The notes under the pieces are model-generated. The model was not told the origin of the DNA. It did not search any database and saw only the letters and a list, made by a program, of their open reading frames with translations. DNA of 64,000 nucleotides from Umbelopsis isabellina (taxonomy: Eukaryota > Mucoromycota > Umbelopsidomycetes > Umbelopsidales > Umbelopsidaceae), in NCBI GenBank assembly GCA_016758905.1, contig JAEPQZ010000001.1, forward strand, positions 186,055 to 250,054. The letters are read 5' to 3'. How positions within the stretch are numbered: the stretch's first letter is position 1; the number at the start of each line of letters is the position of its first letter. The position numbers and the translations under genes are program-made. Shown here in pieces: positions 1-14,252 of the stretch.

Positions 1-1290
1 CTGTTTCGGCGATTTTGATTTATTTAGTTTTATTTGAGCTGATCGCCCTCTGATTGAACGCATGGAATTAATTAAAGCTGGTGGGAGAATTTGGCTGTTT
101 AGGTTTGTAGAGTTGAATCAGTTACGTTATTTTTTTGTTCTCATGTCGTTATCAGGTATGGATGTCAACAGATTGGATGTCCACAGGTTCTTATCCAAGT
201 TGTACTGCCCATTTTCCCCCCAGCCGCCTCCTATTGACTCGTACAACCTTCAACTAAACTTCCGAGCATTTTACCAAAACAAAAATGGTGCTTTACTTAG
301 CTCTGTTCATTCTCCGCCTCGTACATGATAGAAACAAGGTTGGTAAACTTGCCATAGTACCACGTAGTCGCGGACCAAGAGAAAGGTCTGTGCTTCTATG
401 AAAAGCCGCGAGGACACGCCTCAAATAGCTTTTAGCAGTACAAAAGATTCTCAAATTCTCTTTCTCGTATTTGCGGGACTACAGACCCTTAAAATTCTTC
501 CCATCCCTCCGCTAAATTTGCCCAATAACAGGCTGCAGGCTTCAGGAAATCCCAGCCTAGTCTATATGCCCAGAGCAAGTGATATTTTAGCCAATCTTAT
601 TCATTTTTTCATTTTTACAACGCGATATGAGGTTGATCATTTAAAAGGCAATTCAGTATATGTCATGGACACTTAGTACCTTATCTTTAAAAAAAGGCAG
701 GAACCTGTTCAGGAAGAAGTATAAAAAAAAATGGGCACACCCACAATGGGCAATCTGTGGCACCACTCCAAAATTTCCTTCTTGGAGAAGACCCTGTCTA
801 TCAGCTCCCATCCGGTGACTATCTCAACAAAATAAAAGTCATGTTGGCGTTGTCTTAATTCTTCTACAAATCACACATGTCAGACTAACGAGTTAGACTT
901 ACTACGAGCAGCCGCGGATGCAACATTTGGACAACCGCAGACAGCGCGATATTTCTATTCTCAAGAGAGTAAGCAGTAGGCATGTTACAAAATGGCATCA
1001 AAAGTTTAGTCGAGAACAGAGAGAAGTTTGATAAACCCTATTTGACCCGCGAGGCGCTCGGAGATAATGTCTTGTGCTCAGTTAGAGTAGTGTCGTGGGT
1101 AAAGTATAGCAAAGTGTAAAGACTTGGCTGGGCGATTTTATCTGGTATGGCAAGAGGCGGAGTGTGTGTAAGCCCAGTTCTTTTTTAAGTTGAGAAGAAA
1201 AGAGTACAAAGTACACACACGCAGCATATAACTTTTTTCTTTATTTTCGTTTAAAAAGGCAGGCTGTTCCTTTCCTCTATATAAATAGCT
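1..1290. other. gene-poor left end
   Basis: No open frame here resembles a known protein, and no chain of short frames joined by good splice sites was found. The last 150 bases lead into the RhoGEF gene. The far left could hold the untranslated end of a gene outside the window. Confidence 0.5.
1278..1288 (+). promoter_or_regulatory. TATA-like box just before the RhoGEF ATG
   Basis: TATATAAATAG lies only about 3 bp before the ATG at 1291. If it is a working TATA box, transcription would begin inside the annotated frame, and the in-frame ATG at 1426 would be the more natural start. This bears on the choice of start for the next gene. Confidence 0.4.
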
Positions 1291-3014
1291 ATGCTCCGAA
1301 GACGAAGTAAAGACATACAATCCACCACATCCTCCAGCGGTTCATCCTTCTATCCTCATCGTTCATCTGATTCTCTCTCTCGAACCAATACTATAACATC
1401 AGCCAGGTCCAACAACAGTAGCATCATGCAGGAAAAATTGTTAGAAGATATGTCTATCATTGACGATCTGTATAATGACTTTGCTGATCAAGTTGAAACC
1501 GATTTCTATGAAGTAGAAGTCAGATATCGTGATCGAGAACAAAGCATCCAAGATATTTATGCATCTGAAATCGAGTATTTAGCTCTACTGCAACATGGTT
1601 CAGAAATGTTTGAACAAAAAATGCGAGTGCAAGTTCAACAGCAATCAAAGAAAGGAGGCATTTTATCCGGAAACAAAATTATTTGTACGGATCAAGACAT
1701 AAACATTCTGTTTGGCAATCACCACGAGATCTTGGCAGCTCATCGCCGATTCTTGGAGGATCTCGAGGAACGTTTTCGTATATGGGGCCCTACTCAGCTT
1801 ATTTCTGATGTCTTTCGAGATTTTGTAAGTAATATCAATCTGATGTATTTAAAGGGCAGCAAACGTGACCTTAACCCCACATTCAGCTACCAAAGCTAGC
1901 TATGTGCACTCAAAAGCGTTTACAAACTTTTGCGGCATCGGTCATGGCTTTGGATAGATTGATGAAGCTGCCTATTTTTCGCAAGTTTATTGAGGTAGGC
2001 ACAGATACATGGACAATGCCTGGGTTGTTATTTTTGAAGATACTAATTGAGGTTTAATAATGGCTACTCCAGGCTTGTCAAACCGAGTCCGCGCATTCAC
2101 ACATCACTTTGATGGATATATTCAAAGCTCAAGTACAACGGTTGACGAGCTATGCTCCAAGTCTGCGTGCTTTAGCTCAAAACACAGACCCGTTACATCC
2201 CGACTATACCCATATGCTGCGCTGCACGACAAAATTTGAAGCCCTGAATCAAGACATGTATTCAAGGTATGATTGAAACAGCATGATAATATCTTTAATA
2301 CTACTTTAGTTACTTATTCCTGTCATTGACAGTTTGGATGATATAAGTCGACTCTGCGATGCGTATGAAGCAACTCTCATAATACGCGAAAGTCCTCTTC
2401 TGCTAATGGAAAATCGGCGCTTATATCTGCGAGGTGATCTCATCAAGCTTACTGGCAGCGACAATTCACATACAGAACCTCGAGCGGTCTTTCTATTTAA
2501 TGACATTCTTATCCACGGACGTCTTAACAAAGATGGAACTGTTGCATACCGTGGCCAAATTGAGTTAACCACGAGTGTTGCACGAGCTTCAAATACCGAA
2601 AGCAACAAGCGATCACATTGTTTTGAAGTAATCGCTACTGAAAAACAAGTCTCATCCACCATGGCCGTTGGTGGTGCTCCGAATATGCTCTTTAGCTCCG
2701 GCAGTCTGGTCAGCACTACTCAAGTATCACATATGTTTCAAGCACGAAGTAGAGAAGAGCAATCCATGTGGGTCACAGAGCTTCAAAGGCTGATTAGCAA
2801 CTGTAAAGAAAAGAAGGCAAAATTCTCAGCCACCACCACGATACGCCAGAGCTCCGACGTTCCGCCTAGTCTTTCGCGTAGTACTACTTCCTCATCATCT
2901 TCAACAGCAGCTTCTGGAGGTGAAGCATTTGACCTCCGAGGAAAGCCATTATATAAGAAGATGAACTCCAAATCTTCTACTCGTGGCATCAACAGCCATG
3001 AATTTATGCCATAA
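1291..3014 (+). CDS. Rho guanine-nucleotide exchange factor (DH-PH)
   Basis: Four exons (1291-1824, 1887-1994, 2073-2266, 2333-3014) give 505 residues with consistent phases. The family swaps GDP for GTP on Rho/Rac/Cdc42 GTPases at the membrane, controlling actin and polarity. Residues 1-80 are Ser-rich. A DH domain spans about 82-280, opening with the conserved helix around YASEIEYLALL. A PH domain spans about 309-433 (RAVFLFNDILIHGR near its start, MWVTELQRL at its end), with a Ser/Thr-rich insert. The tail is Ser-rich and basic. The DH core is divergent in its third conserved region, so the target GTPase cannot be told. The start is uncertain: a TATA-like box abuts the ATG at 1291, and ATG 1426 (removing 45 residues, no domain) is an alternative. 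No other Rho-pathway gene is nearby. Confidence 0.87.
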
Positions 3015-3433
3015 GTTTTCTCTGGAAATAACTCACAATGATGTTCCCGCCATGATGGCGCACCAAAAGAAAGAAAGTTACAAGGCGAAAATTTGCATTG
3101 AGCTCGTGGTACATTGCGTATGCCTTACATGGAGCCAAAAAAAATCCTGATACTCTTCCCGTAACATCCTTATTGTTACATCCTCTCACCTAATATCATT
3201 CTTTATCCTCACCTAATGTTATTTGTAAATTTTTACACAAAATTGTTGTCCTTTAATGTGTTCTTTTTTTTTCCATATTTATTTATTTTGTACTCTAACA
3301 TCGATACATACATCAGCTAGTTGCGCCGCGATACAACACGTACGCTGTTTGCTGCTACGCAATAAAAAAAAACGCCTTGGGTAATACAGATATAATCATG
3401 AGAGCCAAAACTATACTGGATTTACTTATTGCT
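3015..3433. other. convergent 3' region between RhoGEF and NFS1
   Basis: AT-rich spacer with long T runs (near 3266 and 3275-3290) and an AATAAA on the + strand at about 3360. It fits the two facing 3' untranslated regions. No gene seen. Confidence 0.6.
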
Positions 3434-5407
3434 TTAATGCTGACTCCATTGAATAGACTTAAGATCAATGCCTTCTTGTACCATCTCCCACAAAGGCGAC
3501 ATATCTCTCAATTTGGTGACATGGCCAACAACGTGGTCGATAACATAGTCGACCTCTGCTTCGGTGGTAAACCTGCCAATGCCAAAGCGAATAGAACTAT
3601 GTGCCATTTCGTCGTCAGCTCCGAGAGCTCGAAGGACGTACGAGGGTTCAAGAGATGCAGATGTACATGCAGACCCTGAGGACAATGCAATTTCCTTCAA
3701 GGCCATCAACAAGGATTCGCCTTCAACATATGAGAAGGATAGATTTACACAGCCTTTGGAAGTATGATGATTAGTGCTATTCCCAATAACCATAATGATT
3801 TATCAATTTGAAGGTGCCTACCAGCATAGGTATGTTCGTCATCACCATTGCGGATAACTTGCTCAACTTGTGACTGAATACCGTCTATCAAGCGCTTGGA
3901 AAGAGCAGAGATCCTCGCGTGATCATACTGTAAAGAAAGGATAGTGGTATGCGGTTAGTTTTAATGAGCAAACAATGTTTGAATAGCCATACACGCCTGT
4001 TCTCAGAACCCCTGCACAACGCTCATTGTGAGGACAATATCATGCATACTATGATTACAGACATAACATGCCTTAAATCAAGCATTGCAGACTCCTCACT
4101 CGTTATGCGAATATTTAACGTGTTTCGACAGGACACGATTCGTCATAGAACAAAAATTTCCCAACTCAAAGGCTAATGCCCAAAAAATAAAAAATTGATT
4201 GTTCGTACCTCCATTTCCTCGCTAGCGATTTTGCAGGCGGCACCAAGACCAACAACCAAAGGAGTGGGAACAGTACCGCTACGAATACCTCTCTCTTGAC
4301 CACCACCGCTTTGGACAGCTTCCAATCTGACTCTTGGTCTACGTCTGACATATATAGCACCGATTCCCTTAGGACCGTACAATTTGTGACCGGAAATACT
4401 CATAAGATCAATGTTCATGGCGTTGACATCCATAGGAATCTTGCCAACAGCTTGCGCAGCATCGGTGTGAAAGAAAATCTTGTTCTTGCGGCAGATTTTT
4501 CCAATTTCCTCAACAGGTTGGATGACACCGATTTCGTTGTTTACGGCCATGATGGAAACAATGGCAGTGTCAGGGCGAATAGCATCTTCAAACTGCTTCA
4601 TATCAATCAAGCCGTTTTGCTGAACGGGAAGATAAGTGACCTCAAAACCCTCTTCTTGCAAAACTCTGCATGATTCAAGCACACACTTGTGTTCCTATAA
4701 TATGAGCGGAAAGGTTAGCAATGGCATAAGATATTCGAGCGCGGACATTCGGTGCACGGTACATACGATTTGAGTTGTGATAATATGCTTCTTTTTTCCC
4801 TTGTAGAAATGAGCAACACCTTTGATACTGAGATTGTTGGACTCTGTAGCACCGGATGTGAAGATGACTTCCTTGGGGTCGGCTCCAATGAGTTTGGCAA
4901 CATTCTATATAACATTGTTACGAAACTGATATCAAATATGAGATGTGCAAGTTCGTTTTCATTACCTCACGGGCTTCCTCGACGGCTCTCTCACTTTCCC
5001 AACCATACTGATGGGTTCGGGAGTGGGGGTTGCCATACAAATCGGTCATGTAGGGCAACATGGCATCAAGTACTCGGGGATCCATAGGACTGGTGGCTTG
5101 CATGTCAAGATAAATGGGTCGTCCTGGGTTTTTGATAGCGGTTGTTTCAAATCCGAGTGAATCTAACAATAATCAAGAAAGTTTAGTTAGTCCGAGTCTC
5201 GACTTCAACAGGAGTGGTGGAGGTCATCCAGAATTTCATACCTTCGGAAGGGGCAACGGTTTCCATAGTGGTGGCATTACGATGTCCTGCGGTTTCACTG
5301 AAATGACGGAGGGCAAATGGTGCAGCCTTGGAAGCCTGCTTAACCAGTGCTGGTCGAACCAATGGTAATGCTTTGGCGATATTACGCTGGAACTGTCTGG
5401 ATAACAT
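3434..5407 (-). CDS. NFS1: mitochondrial cysteine desulfurase
   Basis: Six exons in transcript order (5407-5242, 5162-4966, 4904-4767, 4694-4209, 3927-3822, 3753-3434) encode 470 residues in phase. The PLP enzyme takes sulfur from cysteine for Fe-S cluster assembly on the ISU scaffold and for tRNA thiolation. The first ~50 residues are basic, with Ser and Ala and few acids, as expected for a mitochondrial presequence. Visible class V aminotransferase landmarks: TSGATESNN, the [10 protein letters not shown] aspartate/glutamine motif, the PLP lysine in [10 protein letters not shown] (about K271), and the loop cysteine in [10 protein letters not shown] (about C394). Length matches eukaryotic Nfs1. 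The fifth intron (3754-3821) leaves an open frame if unspliced, but only splicing restores the conserved [13 protein letters not shown] context. Confidence 0.96.
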
Positions 5408-5806
5408 TTCTTAGCGTGGCAATGTGTGAGTTCGATTATAAACCTGTGTGTCAAAATTCGGAAGCCAAATGGCATTTTGCCGTGTCACGTGGTTTGTGAC
5501 GCGGTTTACTCTTTCAATTTCAATTTTGATCAATCTCAACTTTGATCTAGATGGACAATTGAAACCGTACGCTGTGTGAGCTAAGCTAATTGCAAACGAC
5601 CTCGATATTAACCAGTCTACTTAATGGGCGAGGTCATTTTGATGATAATTTTTAGTTGTTTTTGTAAACACTTTATTATGAGTTTTATGACGGTCGTTTC
5701 ACTTAAAGGCGAATATGTGTTGCTAAGGACCGTATTATAGCGGGTATTCTTTTTTAATTTTGTTTTCAGCCATTAGCACTAACAGATGAGTAGTTTTGGT
5801 ATAGAA
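5408..5806. other. spacer, NFS1 promoter side
   Basis: About 400 bp upstream of NFS1 and downstream of the F-box-like gene; both read on the minus strand. Repeated TTGATC/GATCAA-like words occur near 5525-5550. No gene or clear TATA box seen. Confidence 0.5.
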
Positions 5807-7237
5807 CTACAACATGGCAGTGGACGATGTTCCATAACCAGGAGCGAAGAACATTGGTAGTCGACCTTCTGCCACGCAAAGTGGACAGATAAATTCGTCG
5901 CATGTAGGGCAGACAGTTAGCCAATTTCGAGTGCCAGCCCGTACCTGCGGGAGACAGCTCGTACAAAAGCCAGTCATTTTACATTGTTTGCATCGTATGA
6001 AATCTTCTTTATATTTACAGCATCCACTTTCGTTTCCATCGTCGTCGCTCTCATCGTCAGAATCGGCTTTGGCATGATCGGCTGCAGCCTGTGTGGCTAT
6101 TGCTGAAGGCGGGATTCGATTAATAGTATTTACAATAGGCAAAGGTGCGGAAACGGCTCTGGTGGGTTCAGGTATGGTGAGCGACGAGTCGCTCACTGAG
6201 CTGCAAAATGATTTTTTTTGGCAGATATCGCAATGCCGAAGATTTTCCGACGCGAAAAGCATGTCACATCGGTTGCATTGATGAGCGCTTAGACAATTTG
6301 AGCAGAGCAATGTGGTGGACGCATTCGGTGCAGCCGTCGCATGTCCGAGCGAAGGGCAGCAGGATGTTGATGACGAGTTGCTTTCAGGGGTATTGTGTTT
6401 GTAAAGACCGAGAGTATTTTCAGAATATCTGGCCAAGAGTACTTCAACTAGTTCTTTCTTTTGACAACTATCGCAAAAATGTGCCCCGCAATCGTCGCAC
6501 TGCCAATGGCAGTAAGGACAGCGAATAACCTTGTTTGGCGTACATAAACATTTCGCACACATTGGCTGCTCATAGCCTATATATTCTCTGCATTCTTTAC
6601 AAGGCTTGAGCGTGAAAGGTGAAAATGGTGTAAATTTAGATAGCGCTCGTTGCAATTGTAATACCATTGCCGTATTCAACATTGCTTTCGGTCGGTGTGT
6701 TTCAATCAGTTCAAATCGCGCCAACTTTGGTGTATCATATCCATTTGAGCATGGTGCCACCTCGTTCAGCCTGTCCACTATTGCATAGTAATCGATATCC
6801 GACGATGATTGTATAGTGAAATGCGCAATGTTATTACAATGACGAAACACAAGCAGCATCATTTCCAGCGTTCGATAATCGTCTTGCTGGAAGAAAAACT
6901 TCGCGTGGTCTATAATCTTAACCTTCCGTATTCCTTTCTTAGCATATTCAGTGAGCCATGTATCAATAAGTGATTTTGCCAGTGGATCAGGAAGTTCATC
7001 CAAGATACACTTAGTCTTGCTATCGTAGGCGTTCGAAGCAGTTGCGCCGGTAATGGTGACTGACTGCATGGCTATATTAATCTCGCTCCATAAGCTAGGG
7101 GTATTGAAAAGGATTTTGGCGAGGTCGGCACTGGCAAGACAAAGTTGTATGATGTCTACCATGGGTATCAACGAACAGATTTGGCAAAGTATCTCTAACG
7201 GCAGCCTCAGCACCATGCAGTTGCTGAGCTTGTACAT
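5807..7237 (-). CDS. F-box-like protein with repeated Cys-rich modules
   Basis: One uninterrupted frame of 476 residues from the ATG at 7237; the frame runs four codons further upstream but without ATG, so an upstream exon is possible. The N-terminus (LRLPLEILCQICSLIPMVDIIQLCLASADLAKIL) reads as an F-box, the Skp1-binding segment of SCF ubiquitin ligases. It is followed by a leucine-containing middle and then three zinc-binding-like clusters: about 213-258 (CKEC, CAKC, CPYC, CDDC, CDSC), 312-340 (CSNC, CNRC, CDIC) and 406-454 (CC, CKQC, CTSC, CPTC, CPLC). An acidic linker (DDESDDDGNES) precedes the last cluster. I do not recognise the full architecture. A substrate adaptor role is inference from the F-box only. 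Confidence 0.8.
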   Translation of the reverse strand: MYKLSNCMVLRLPLEILCQICSLIPMVDIIQLCLASADLAKILFNTPSLWSEINIAMQSVTITGATASNAYDSKTKCILDELPDPLAKSLIDTWLTEYAKKGIRKVKIIDHAKFFFQQDDYRTLEMMLLVFRHCNNIAHFTIQSSSDIDYYAIVDRLNEVAPCSNGYDTPKLARFELIETHRPKAMLNTAMVLQLQRALSKFTPFSPFTLKPCKECREYIGYEQPMCAKCLCTPNKVIRCPYCHWQCDDCGAHFCDSCQKKELVEVLLARYSENTLGLYKHNTPESNSSSTSCCPSLGHATAAPNASTTLLCSNCLSAHQCNRCDMLFASENLRHCDICQKKSFCSSVSDSSLTIPEPTRAVSAPLPIVNTINRIPPSAIATQAAADHAKADSDDESDDDGNESGCCKYKEDFIRCKQCKMTGFCTSCLPQVRAGTRNWLTVCPTCDEFICPLCVAEGRLPMFFAPGYGTSSTAML

Positions 7238-9054
7238 CGGTATCAACACTGGGTGTCGTGCGAGGTGAAACCGTCTGGGGTAGGAGTGCGTATATGTAAT
7301 GTAACTATTTGTTTGTAAAGGAAAGAGAAAAGGGGATGTGGGAACTTTACAAACACGGTGTGTCTGATTTTATTATATGCAGATGGGGATTGTGACCAGC
7401 CTTTTTCTCCTTGCTTCCAATCCTGGTGCGACCATGAGCAAATTGCGGGGATCATGTGCGGGACCGAGCGACACGCATAACCATACACCTCCGAGTTCAA
7501 AGTATATATAACTCATCCTGTAGCTTCATCTTATACGACCAGGAAATAAGCCAATGATTATATCAGTTCAGTCATGTCGTTTTAGTTGGTGGAGCAATGA
7601 CCAAAAGTACTGTACCCCACACATATGGAGCAGCAAGTGGCTGTGGCGCTGTGCACACAACTTTTATTTGGGTAAAGTGGCTCTCTCGACTTAGCCTTTT
7701 CCCCTTGCAAAGAAATTTCCTATTTCTCTCAATGTGCGTAGATTTACCAATTTCTCGGGTGTGGGGGGCATGAGCATGGAAGCACAGTAAAATTGGTAGT
7801 AGTTACAAAAATACAATATTTTCTCTGTGTAGCTAGTATTACAGAGCTATCACAAAACAAAGGGTATGAATGTTGTCGATGGGCAAGTTGGAAAAGGTTG
7901 CACACTCTCTGTATCAAACGACCCGAATATCTTGGTTGGTTTTTGGAGATTGTGGCAGCTCTACGCGGTATCTCTTGTGCACTCTCGTGTAATCCACCTT
8001 TGTGACCTGCAGCATTTGACCAATGTTATTTGTACTTGTTGGAAAGCCTGGCTGGTGGCCAAGAGAGTGCCCAAACATGAAAGAAGTAACTATGAAAACG
8101 AACGAGTGCCCAAAGTTAAGTAAGTAACCCCATGCAGCTGCATCGAGACTTGAACTTCAGACACTTGAAACCCACAGCTGTGCCTTTAAGAGATGGTTTT
8201 CCTACTTGCAAAGGCTGCTCGACTCCTTAACGCACCAACCAATTAAGCTGCTACTTCACCAGCGGTACATTAAGTATAGAGTAAGTGTATCTCATCTTAT
8301 GAAAGTTGTTTGCCACATTTCTTTTATACCCTCTTTTATATAGAAGGTCTTGAAGAATGCATATAAGTTATACTACTACATCTCCATATAGATACGAGAG
8401 GCAAGCAGTATGCACTAATGCGCTCATAAAGATTTTTCGTGAGAAGCTCATCATATCGTTCATAACCAATGTGTTTTTGCTGCGGTGAGGACGACTTTGC
8501 TAGACAGAATGTGCGCAAACCGGAGCATGAAGACTTTGGTGCAATCAGACTCAATTTAGGAGTTATATTGGAATGTTAGTCACGACTTTATAGTTTGACC
8601 GAACAAAAAGGCGACTCTTGCTCAAGCAAATAAGGAATTCCGACAAAGAAGACTTCTATCAAACAGGAGATGTCTCCAAGGTGGGACAGCACCCGTATTG
8701 CGGTAACTCTTATTTAGACCCACGGATTTAAGTGTGTAAACGATGCAGGATACCACCTGTTTATGCATGCATTGCCGACCCATCTATCCGTTACTTACAA
8801 CACTTTTACAATTCAATCCAACCAACCAAGTATTCGAAGCTATTGCTCACACGAAATGCAAAAAGGACATAAGGAAATGCAATTTGTGGGAAAACTCTAT
8901 ATATATGCGCACATTTCAAAGGTCTTTTTGAGAGGGCATTTACTCAAGTAACCCCGGCACGAAATTTCTACATTATCAGAAAAGCTAGCTAAACTAGACG
9001 AATATCCTTTCTTTCAGTGGGAGTAATGGGAATGCGGCTAGCACTGATGGTTAT
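7238..9054. other. 1.8-kb gene-poor stretch with a tRNA-like relic
   Basis: No protein gene supported. Short frames here lack homology, signal peptides and good splice partners. A segment at 8134-8251 (minus strand) has tRNA A-box-like and B-box-like words but does not fold as an intact tRNA (see findings). Confidence 0.5.
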
Positions 9055-10232
9055 TTACAACTTTTGGAGACGCTCGCGGAAAGTCTTCTCAAGCTTGACA
9101 GCATCGGCAGCGAACTTGCGGATACCTTCAGAAAGCTTCTCAGTAGCCATGGGATCCTCGTTCATCTCCCATCTGAACTTCTTCTCGTTAGAAAAGAAAG
9201 AGACCTTCTCATTGACATCGTTCTGGGCTTGCTCGGGGCTGAGCTTGCGCTCAATTTTCTTGTTGTCTTTGGCAAGGTCGGCAAGAAGGTTGGGAGAGAT
9301 GGTCAAGAAATCGCAACCAGCGAGCTCCTCAATCTCACCGGTGTTACGGAAAGAAGCACCCATGACAATGGTCTTGTAGCCGTGGGCCTTGTAGTACTTG
9401 TAGATCTTGCTGACAGAGACGACACCAGGGTCCTCGGTAGCGGAGTAGGTCTTACCAGTGGAGGCCTTGTACCAATCAAGAATACGGCCAACGAAAGGAG
9501 AGATGAGAGTGACACCAGCTTCGGCACAAGCAACAGCTTGAGGGAAACCGAAGAGAAGAGTCAAGTTGCAGTGAATGTCGTGCTTGGTCTCAAGGATGTG
9601 GGCAGCTTGGATACCCTCCCAGGTAGAAGCAATCTTGATCAAGATGCGCTTCTTGTCAACACCAGCATCCTTGTACAAGGAGATAAGACGAAGGGCCTTC
9701 TCGATGGTGGCATCCTTGTCAAAGGACAAACGAGCATCGACTTCGGTAGAGACGCGGCCGGGAACGATCTTGAGAATTTCAGTACCGAAGTTGACAAGCA
9801 ACTTGTCCAAAGCCCACTCGGTTTGCTCATCCAAGGAACTAGAAAACCGCCGCGAGTAAGTCAAAATGATACATAAACGAAAGCACGCCTATTCGGGCTG
9901 ACAAGTGTTTTGTCGCCCCAATTGCCCTTGCTCTCTCCCTGCTCACACTTAAAAAATAGCTTGTCAACTTACCCTCCCTTTTGTTTACCGAATTGCAAAG
10001 CTTCATCGATGAGCTTAGCATAGTTCTCCTTTTGGGAAGCAGCCAAAATCAAAGAGGGGTTGGTGGTAGCATCTTGGGGCTTGTATTCAGCAATACCTTA
10101 AGGCGCCACTTTGTGTCAAAACTTGGACTGAACAATAGCATATATTATGCAAGGAAACGCCAACTTACTTTCAAAGTCACCAGAGTCGGCAACGATAGTG
10201 GTGTATTGTTTGATTTGTTCGAGAACAGACAT
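9055..10232 (-). CDS. TAL1: transaldolase
   Basis: Three exons (10232-10169, 10096-9973, 9838-9055) give 323 residues, the usual length for eukaryotic transaldolase. The cytosolic enzyme moves dihydroxyacetone units between sugar phosphates in the non-oxidative pentose phosphate pathway. The start [20 protein letters not shown] and the [10 protein letters not shown] motif are typical, and the Schiff-base lysine sits in [12 protein letters not shown] (about K131). The frame has strong codon bias (AAG, GTC, ATC, GCC), suggesting high expression, which also explains long open frames on the opposite strand. It diverges from phosphoglucomutase across about 1 kb. Confidence 0.97.
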
Positions 10233-11219
10233 TTTCAGATTTCACGAATGAAGAATGTAAAAGAGATGCAGGAAGGTTTGTTGGCGCCCGGTCTGGGGGT
10301 TTATAGGCTGGAACTTCTTGGAAATTTTACAATATTGGCTGTTCACGGAAACTTACTCATCCCTTCAATGCCCGCATCAAACGTCATCAAAATTCAACCA
10401 GTTTGCTGATTATAACTGCCCGTTAGCCAATCAAATCGCTGCTAGCGAGACACACCGACACCCCATCAAAGATGTTAATTGAAAGTCAACAAGCTGTTAT
10501 TTGGGGAATACTAAAGAGCTTAATCTGCAATTTTCAATTTGTAGATATTGAGATAAAATTCATGAAGCTGATGCTCGAAAAGAAATGCCATAATCTTGAT
10601 GTTGGGAACATTTTTATCATAGCGAATAAATAAAAAATGTCATATATGTGTCAGCACGAATAGCATCAGTAAGCCAGCCGAAAGTTGTGACTGTCTCATA
10701 CTCACATCAGATCCGGTTTGTTGTAACATTTACCGCAATTTTTCCAAGTATTTTCCTTCGTCACACCATATCGGTATTTTACTACTTATATGGAGTTGAG
10801 CTGATGTTGGGGCAAGATAATCCGTCGGCTATCAACTCCATCATGGACATAGCTTTCCTTTCTAGAAACATTGAGATTAATATATCCCTTTGTTTTCATT
10901 AGTAGAAGGTAGTGCGATTTAACACAACAAACTATATTTCCATCCAATTACACTGCTTTATTAATTTCCAATATAAATTTCGCAATGTGTATGTTCACAA
11001 GTTTATACATGAAAGCGATATGCAAAAAGTAATCGCTGTATATGTATGCTCAAATCCTACAGACATATTACATGATAGTAGCAGAGGGCCATGTCGTAGA
11101 GGTGAATCGTTATTTCAGTCTCCGCAAGGTAGGGCTACGGGGTTAGCTAGAAATGATCCAAGTCTGACCGCCCACGCCTTTTCTTCTTTATTCTCTTTTT
11201 CCCTTTACCTTTTGCTCGC
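10233..11219. other. divergent promoter region, transaldolase / phosphoglucomutase
   Basis: Intergenic DNA between two divergent carbon-metabolism genes. The last 60 bases before the phosphoglucomutase ATG are a C/T-rich tract, as is common before highly expressed fungal genes. No gene seen. Confidence 0.5.
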
Positions 11220-13381
<2,162 letters not shown>

Positions 13382-14252
13382 ATTGGCTTATTCTTTTTTG
13401 GCGAATACAAACGCTTCAAATTCTTTTATGCTTTGCGCATACTTATTTCATCAAGCCCTGTAAATGAAAACAATAAAACAAATTACATGTAACAGAAACT
13501 GAGAGCGTGCAAGAGAAAGATTTGATTGGATAGAACTACAAGAAAGAGGAGTAGAACGCAAAGTTGGTTGATGGGGCCTCCTTGGTAAGGAGTTGATTTT
13601 TTAACAATCTCAGTCGTTTGTCTAAAGTTAGTCCAAAAATGCATTACTGGGAGCGATGCGGCGATCAATATGGGGAGGCAACATCAGGACCTGAACGCTT
13701 CTAATTACTATGAGCAGCAAAAGAAAGCAAACAGAAGACCCTCAAATAATATCAGCTATCGAGAGCTTCAAACGTTCAGTATTGATTGAAGCAAAATGTG
13801 CAAAAGAAACTGAACCTTTTAGCATTATGACGATATTTTCAAGCCTGCTGCCCCCCCCCCCCCTTGAGCATGCTACGGACACCGGCTTTCGCCATTGGGG
13901 TACATAGTTTTCATACCCCTTAAACTCCAATATCGACGCCAATAAAGAACTGAAAATACAAAATATGAGGAAAAACGTCGCGTAAATCATTACAGGATTC
14001 GAACACAGTATAGCTTGCCTGACTTAACTACGTATTATCACACTACAGTACTGGCATTTTCTATTTAACCTGCTTTGACATCATGACGGTCATCAACTGG
14101 ACCTGTCGGATCAGCCATGCATTCCATATTTAGTACAAAGTTCCTCCTTGTTTCAGACAAGTTTTTTCAGTTAAAAATGGACCAAGCTCTTACCAGGAAC
14201 AGACAGCTTGGCCCAAAGCCCTTCCTAAATCTCAAACTGCTCTTTGCCCAAC
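13382..14252. other. intergenic region with a C13 run
   Basis: Starts with the phosphoglucomutase 3' region (AATAAA near 13472). A run of 13 C lies at 13851-13863. Overlapping unsupported frames run on both strands at 13710-13990; the minus one begins with a hydrophobic stretch (MIYATFFLIFCIFSSLLA) but matches nothing I know. No gene is called. Confidence 0.45.

Noticed and set aside
9064-9876. 270-codon open frame on the + strand
   Set aside because: It is antisense to transaldolase. The minus frame gives a full, recognisable enzyme with proper introns; the + frame is a by-product of its biased codons.
13985-14015. GGATTCGAAC, a possible minus-strand tRNA T-loop
   Set aside because: The five bases on each side do not pair as a T stem and no D-arm or acceptor stem was found at the right distance.
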